Source: Euclidia mi
Taxonomy: Eukaryota > Arthropoda > Insecta > Lepidoptera > Erebidae
Length of the DNA: 64,000 nt
Assembly: GCA_944739405.2 (NCBI GenBank)
Contig: OX123196.2
Location: forward strand, 71,447,688 to 71,511,687
Direction: 5' to 3'
This document shows positions 61,562 through 64,000 of this stretch, one piece after another. How positions within the stretch are numbered: position 1 is the stretch's first letter; each line of letters opens with the position of its first letter. The position numbers were made by a program, and so were the translations under genes. Under the pieces are notes generated by a model. The model was not told the origin of the DNA and searched no databases. It worked only from the letters and a program-made list of their open reading frames with translations.

Positions 61562-61762
61562 AGGTATGTACAATCAAACAAGTCGGCGGTGGACCAGTTC
61601 GAAAAAAAATCTCTTGGCTCGCTCATAGAGTCGAGGCACACTAAAATCTGGTTTTTTATACGAATGTCAATGTTTGTGTAAAGTAGCACTGGAAGCGACG
61701 ATGTCCTGCTGAGCGATTCTCACCCTTATTGTGATCTAGCGGAAAGTTGTTCGACTGTACCT
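61562..61762. mobile_element. ~200-bp MITE (copy 2 of 1643-1839)
   Basis: It starts AGGTATGTACAATCAAACAA and ends TTGTTCGACTGTACCT, with body motifs shared with copy 1 throughout and the same orientation. Confidence 0.6.
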
Positions 61763-62426
61763 AGATAAGAACAGTATACAGCGCAGTTTAGCATTGCTCG
61801 GTATCAAAATTTGACCATTTTCTTATAATCCGACAGAAAATAATTACCTTTAATTTATCTTAAATTGAGAACACTGAAACATAAATACAATTTTTGAAGG
61901 AGTGAAAAACTGCGCAATTAGGTTTATTTAACTAGTTGAATGTTGCAATACCGACTAGACAGTTAGACACAATTAAAAATCTATTATGTCTCGCAGTTAT
62001 TTTATGTTCACATTCTTTGTGACATTGTGGTATTGGAAAATAATTGAAATAAAGTCAAAAAGTCAAAATCATTTATTTATTCCACAAAGTGACGCACACG
62101 ATAACTGCCCGGCAGGTGTGATACTATATGTTATATACTTCATATATATGTTACCAAAATGGGATGTACATGGACGGAAACATTTACGAACAATATTTTC
62201 ATCCTGAGTTCCAGAAGTGCAAGACATGTTCTCTCTTGAAGCATTATTATCGCTTCTAAAAATAAGGTTTCGTTATTTCGGACAATTCTGAAAATTACAA
62301 CACAAATCTGTTTATGATATACATATGTGTATATATGATTACTATAGCATATTTTCACAGTTGCAATGTTGGTATATATTGATTGATAACAATATAAGTT
62401 AATAATAATAAAGTAAAAGTACAAAC
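61763..62426. other. no gene seen
   Basis: AT-rich sequence. Bases about 62040-62110 (AAAGTCAAAATCATTTATTT, CACAAAGTGACG) look like an interspersed repeat tail. Confidence 0.35.
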
Positions 62427-62619
62427 CTCAGTATTCGATATCTGGTTAGTAAAAATAGTAGGCATAACATAAGAATGCAAAACTTTTCTGTGAAATCCTT
62501 CTTGATAACAAGCAGACACAAAACTAAGCGAACAAAGTTTAGAAGAATTGGATTGTTCCCATTCTCCCTTTCTCATATTTCGGACCCAATTTAGTTTCAA
62601 ACTTTCATTCTTTGGAAAT
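62427..62619 (-). CDS. exon encoding the C-terminal half of a THAP-type zinc finger
   Basis: Good acceptor (TTTTTTGTAG) and donor (TGAG|GTTTGT). It encodes FPKNESLKLNWVRNMRKGEW, then SKLCSLSFVSACYQEGF and SYVMPTIF. FPK...W....R...W.......LCS.HF....(Y/F) ...PTIF is the THAP domain pattern, a C2CH zinc-binding DNA-binding domain of host regulators and P-element transposases. The last zinc ligand His is replaced by Ser (LCSLSF). The upstream exon with the first Cys pair was not found. It could be a decaying gene or transposase. Confidence 0.5.
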
Positions 62620-62908
62620 CTACAAAAAATCACAATTAAAACAAATTATTCAAATTATAATCTTTCAGAAATTGGTTTTTCTAACTGACAATTGTATTAC
62701 AACACTATACTCATATTTTTTATCGAAATATTTCTATTCTATTTATTTCATTGTGACTAATGCATAGAGATATATAATATAGAGACGATATTTCAAACAA
62801 AATTACTGTCACTCATTGTCACTCAGACTGATTGACTACGCATGCGCGCGTGGGTGTTTTCGTCATAGATTAAGAATGTATATACGCAGATGTGACAAAC
62901 TGTTTATT
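62620..62908. other. gap between THAP-like pieces, no coding signal
   Basis: AT-rich, short frames only. Confidence 0.4.
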
Positions 62909-63363
62909 TTACCTACTTGAAATTTCGTGGACACAGAAAAATACAATCAAATATTTTTTTATGTTTTGTGCAAGTAATTTATTTTTTACAGTTACTTCAC
63001 GTAAGCTTGCTTTTAGTTTAACTTTTCTTGGGCTATTAAATATCGAATCAGATTCAGATACGTGCACATTATGTAGAGAAGAAGGCGATGCATTTTTAGG
63101 AGTTTCTACCATCTCAAACGTGTCATAATTATGGAGTCCAACAAGGATCATAAGGAATTGCGTCTTTTTTAAGAAACCTTCTTCCAGTTTTGGAAATTGT
63201 GAAATCATCAGGACGGAAATGCGCTGAGCAGATATCCGAGTGTACAGATGGCAACCACGTTTCTTTTCTTCTCTCAGCTTGGACGAATTTGAACCAATTT
63301 TCCCTCTTCTCAACGTTTTTAACAAGCGAACGGGAATGCCATGGAATCCCGCGGGATTTCTTT
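62909..63363 (-). pseudogene. second THAP-domain protein with a frameshift
   Basis: One minus-strand frame (about 63363-63129) reads VEKRENWFKFVQAERRKETW, then DICSAHFRPDDF, FLKKDAIPYDPCWTP and a stop. This is the C-terminal two thirds of a THAP domain with the CSAHF zinc ligands intact. The neighbouring frame carries on as HNYDTFEMVETPKNASPSSL and SPRKVKLKASLREVTVKNK, the proline-rich linker and coiled coil usual after a THAP domain. The frames must join near 63140, so the copy has a 1-base frameshift or a sequence error there. The first Cys pair is not visible upstream. Confidence 0.5.
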
Positions 63364-64000
63364 CGGAGTTAAAATTTCAAACTTGTTGTCATATCATTAA
63401 TTGATAATATTCTTTTTCTTTTAGACTTTAGAGAATACCACTCTATGCCATTCCATGTATGAGCAGCAAGGGGCCTTATCAGTTCATCCATTTCATAAAA
63501 ATATGGCAAAAGTATAAGGGAACAATGTCCAAAGAGCTATATTTTTCTCATACAACTACGTACGATGATTAGGATATTACGCAAAAATGAAGTAGTAGAT
63601 GTTTTATTGATATTCTACCTGCGATGACGAAATTTCCCTTGCTATAGGAATATTTTTTCGTTCGCAACAACAGCACTCGCTTGTGGACCGTAGACGGCTA
63701 AGTAATAAGACCTATGCAGGTAACTTCAAAAATACAAGAAAAGTCGTCAATATCGGTAAAGAAGAAGACAAACGAACATTTATTATTTGTTCTCTGGCAT
63801 ATTATATACTTAGGTACTGCAGCTTTATTTGTATGTTTGGACGTATTTTTGCAGGAACGTAGAACACATGACGGCATCGCTGAGTACGAACGTAGAATAC
63901 ACGCAATCTATGAATTTAAAACTATATTATTTATAATATAGTTTTAACTACATATCAACTTTTAACAAATATTGTAGAGCAAAAAAATATTAAGTCGGTA
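63364..64000. other. no gene seen
   Basis: AT-rich sequence up to the window end. The remaining short frames (for example 63714-63941, plus) contain a hydrophobic stretch (FVLWHIIYLGTAALFVCLDV) and could be an exon of something unknown. Confidence 0.3.

Overview
The window is nuclear DNA from an insect, almost certainly a moth or butterfly. It has intron-rich host genes, and its repeats match families typical of Lepidoptera: RTE-type LINE 3' ends with (ATG)n tails, tRNA-derived SINEs, short Helitron-like repeats ending in CTAG, PIF/Harbinger, piggyBac, hAT and pogo remnants, and BEL/Pao. There is no sign of prokaryotic sequence, rRNA, CRISPR or a functional tRNA gene.

The host backbone is a head-to-tail pair of Na+/K+-ATPase beta-subunit (nervana-type) genes, both on the minus strand. 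Gene A (38739-60327, six coding exons, 315 codons) is a standard beta subunit with a cytoplasmic tail, one membrane segment, a PGLGFRP motif and six ectodomain cysteines. Gene B (1473-24337, seven coding exons, 260 codons) keeps the ectodomain and all six cysteines, but its N-terminus is very short and encoded by two tiny exons. In both genes the splice phases join without a break. A possible last coding exon of another gene on the plus strand lies at 1-48. Fragments of THAP zinc-finger genes or P-like transposases lie at 62427-63363 on the minus strand.

Nearly everything else is mobile DNA in the introns. Gene B introns hold a 2.46-kb hAT-type element with an exact 8-bp target duplication (2816-5272), a 14-copy 140-bp minisatellite built from gene B's own intron/exon junction (5481-7415), a large non-LTR retrotransposon with intact ORF1 and ORF2 plus a stop-free frame between them (about 10250-15727), a palindromic PIF/Harbinger element (18071-19307), a LINE reverse-transcriptase remnant and a deleted pogo element (20717-22089).

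The intergenic block (about 24.4-38.7 kb) holds a second copy of that LINE, a GC-rich tandem pair, a Harbinger MITE hosting a fold-back repeat, an internally deleted piggyBac bounded by TTAA (34897-36761) and a near-perfect long palindrome just downstream of gene A (37997-38461). Gene A introns hold nested Harbinger MITEs (43849-44695), a hAT element with a Penelope-like fragment inside it (45663-47926), a fold-back element split by a mariner-like element (49390-51309), and a complete BEL/Pao retrotransposon with identical LTRs, a 5-bp target duplication and an unbroken 1767-codon ORF (52753-59547).

All calls rest on reading the sequence and translated frames. Family names come from motif recognition, not from database searches.
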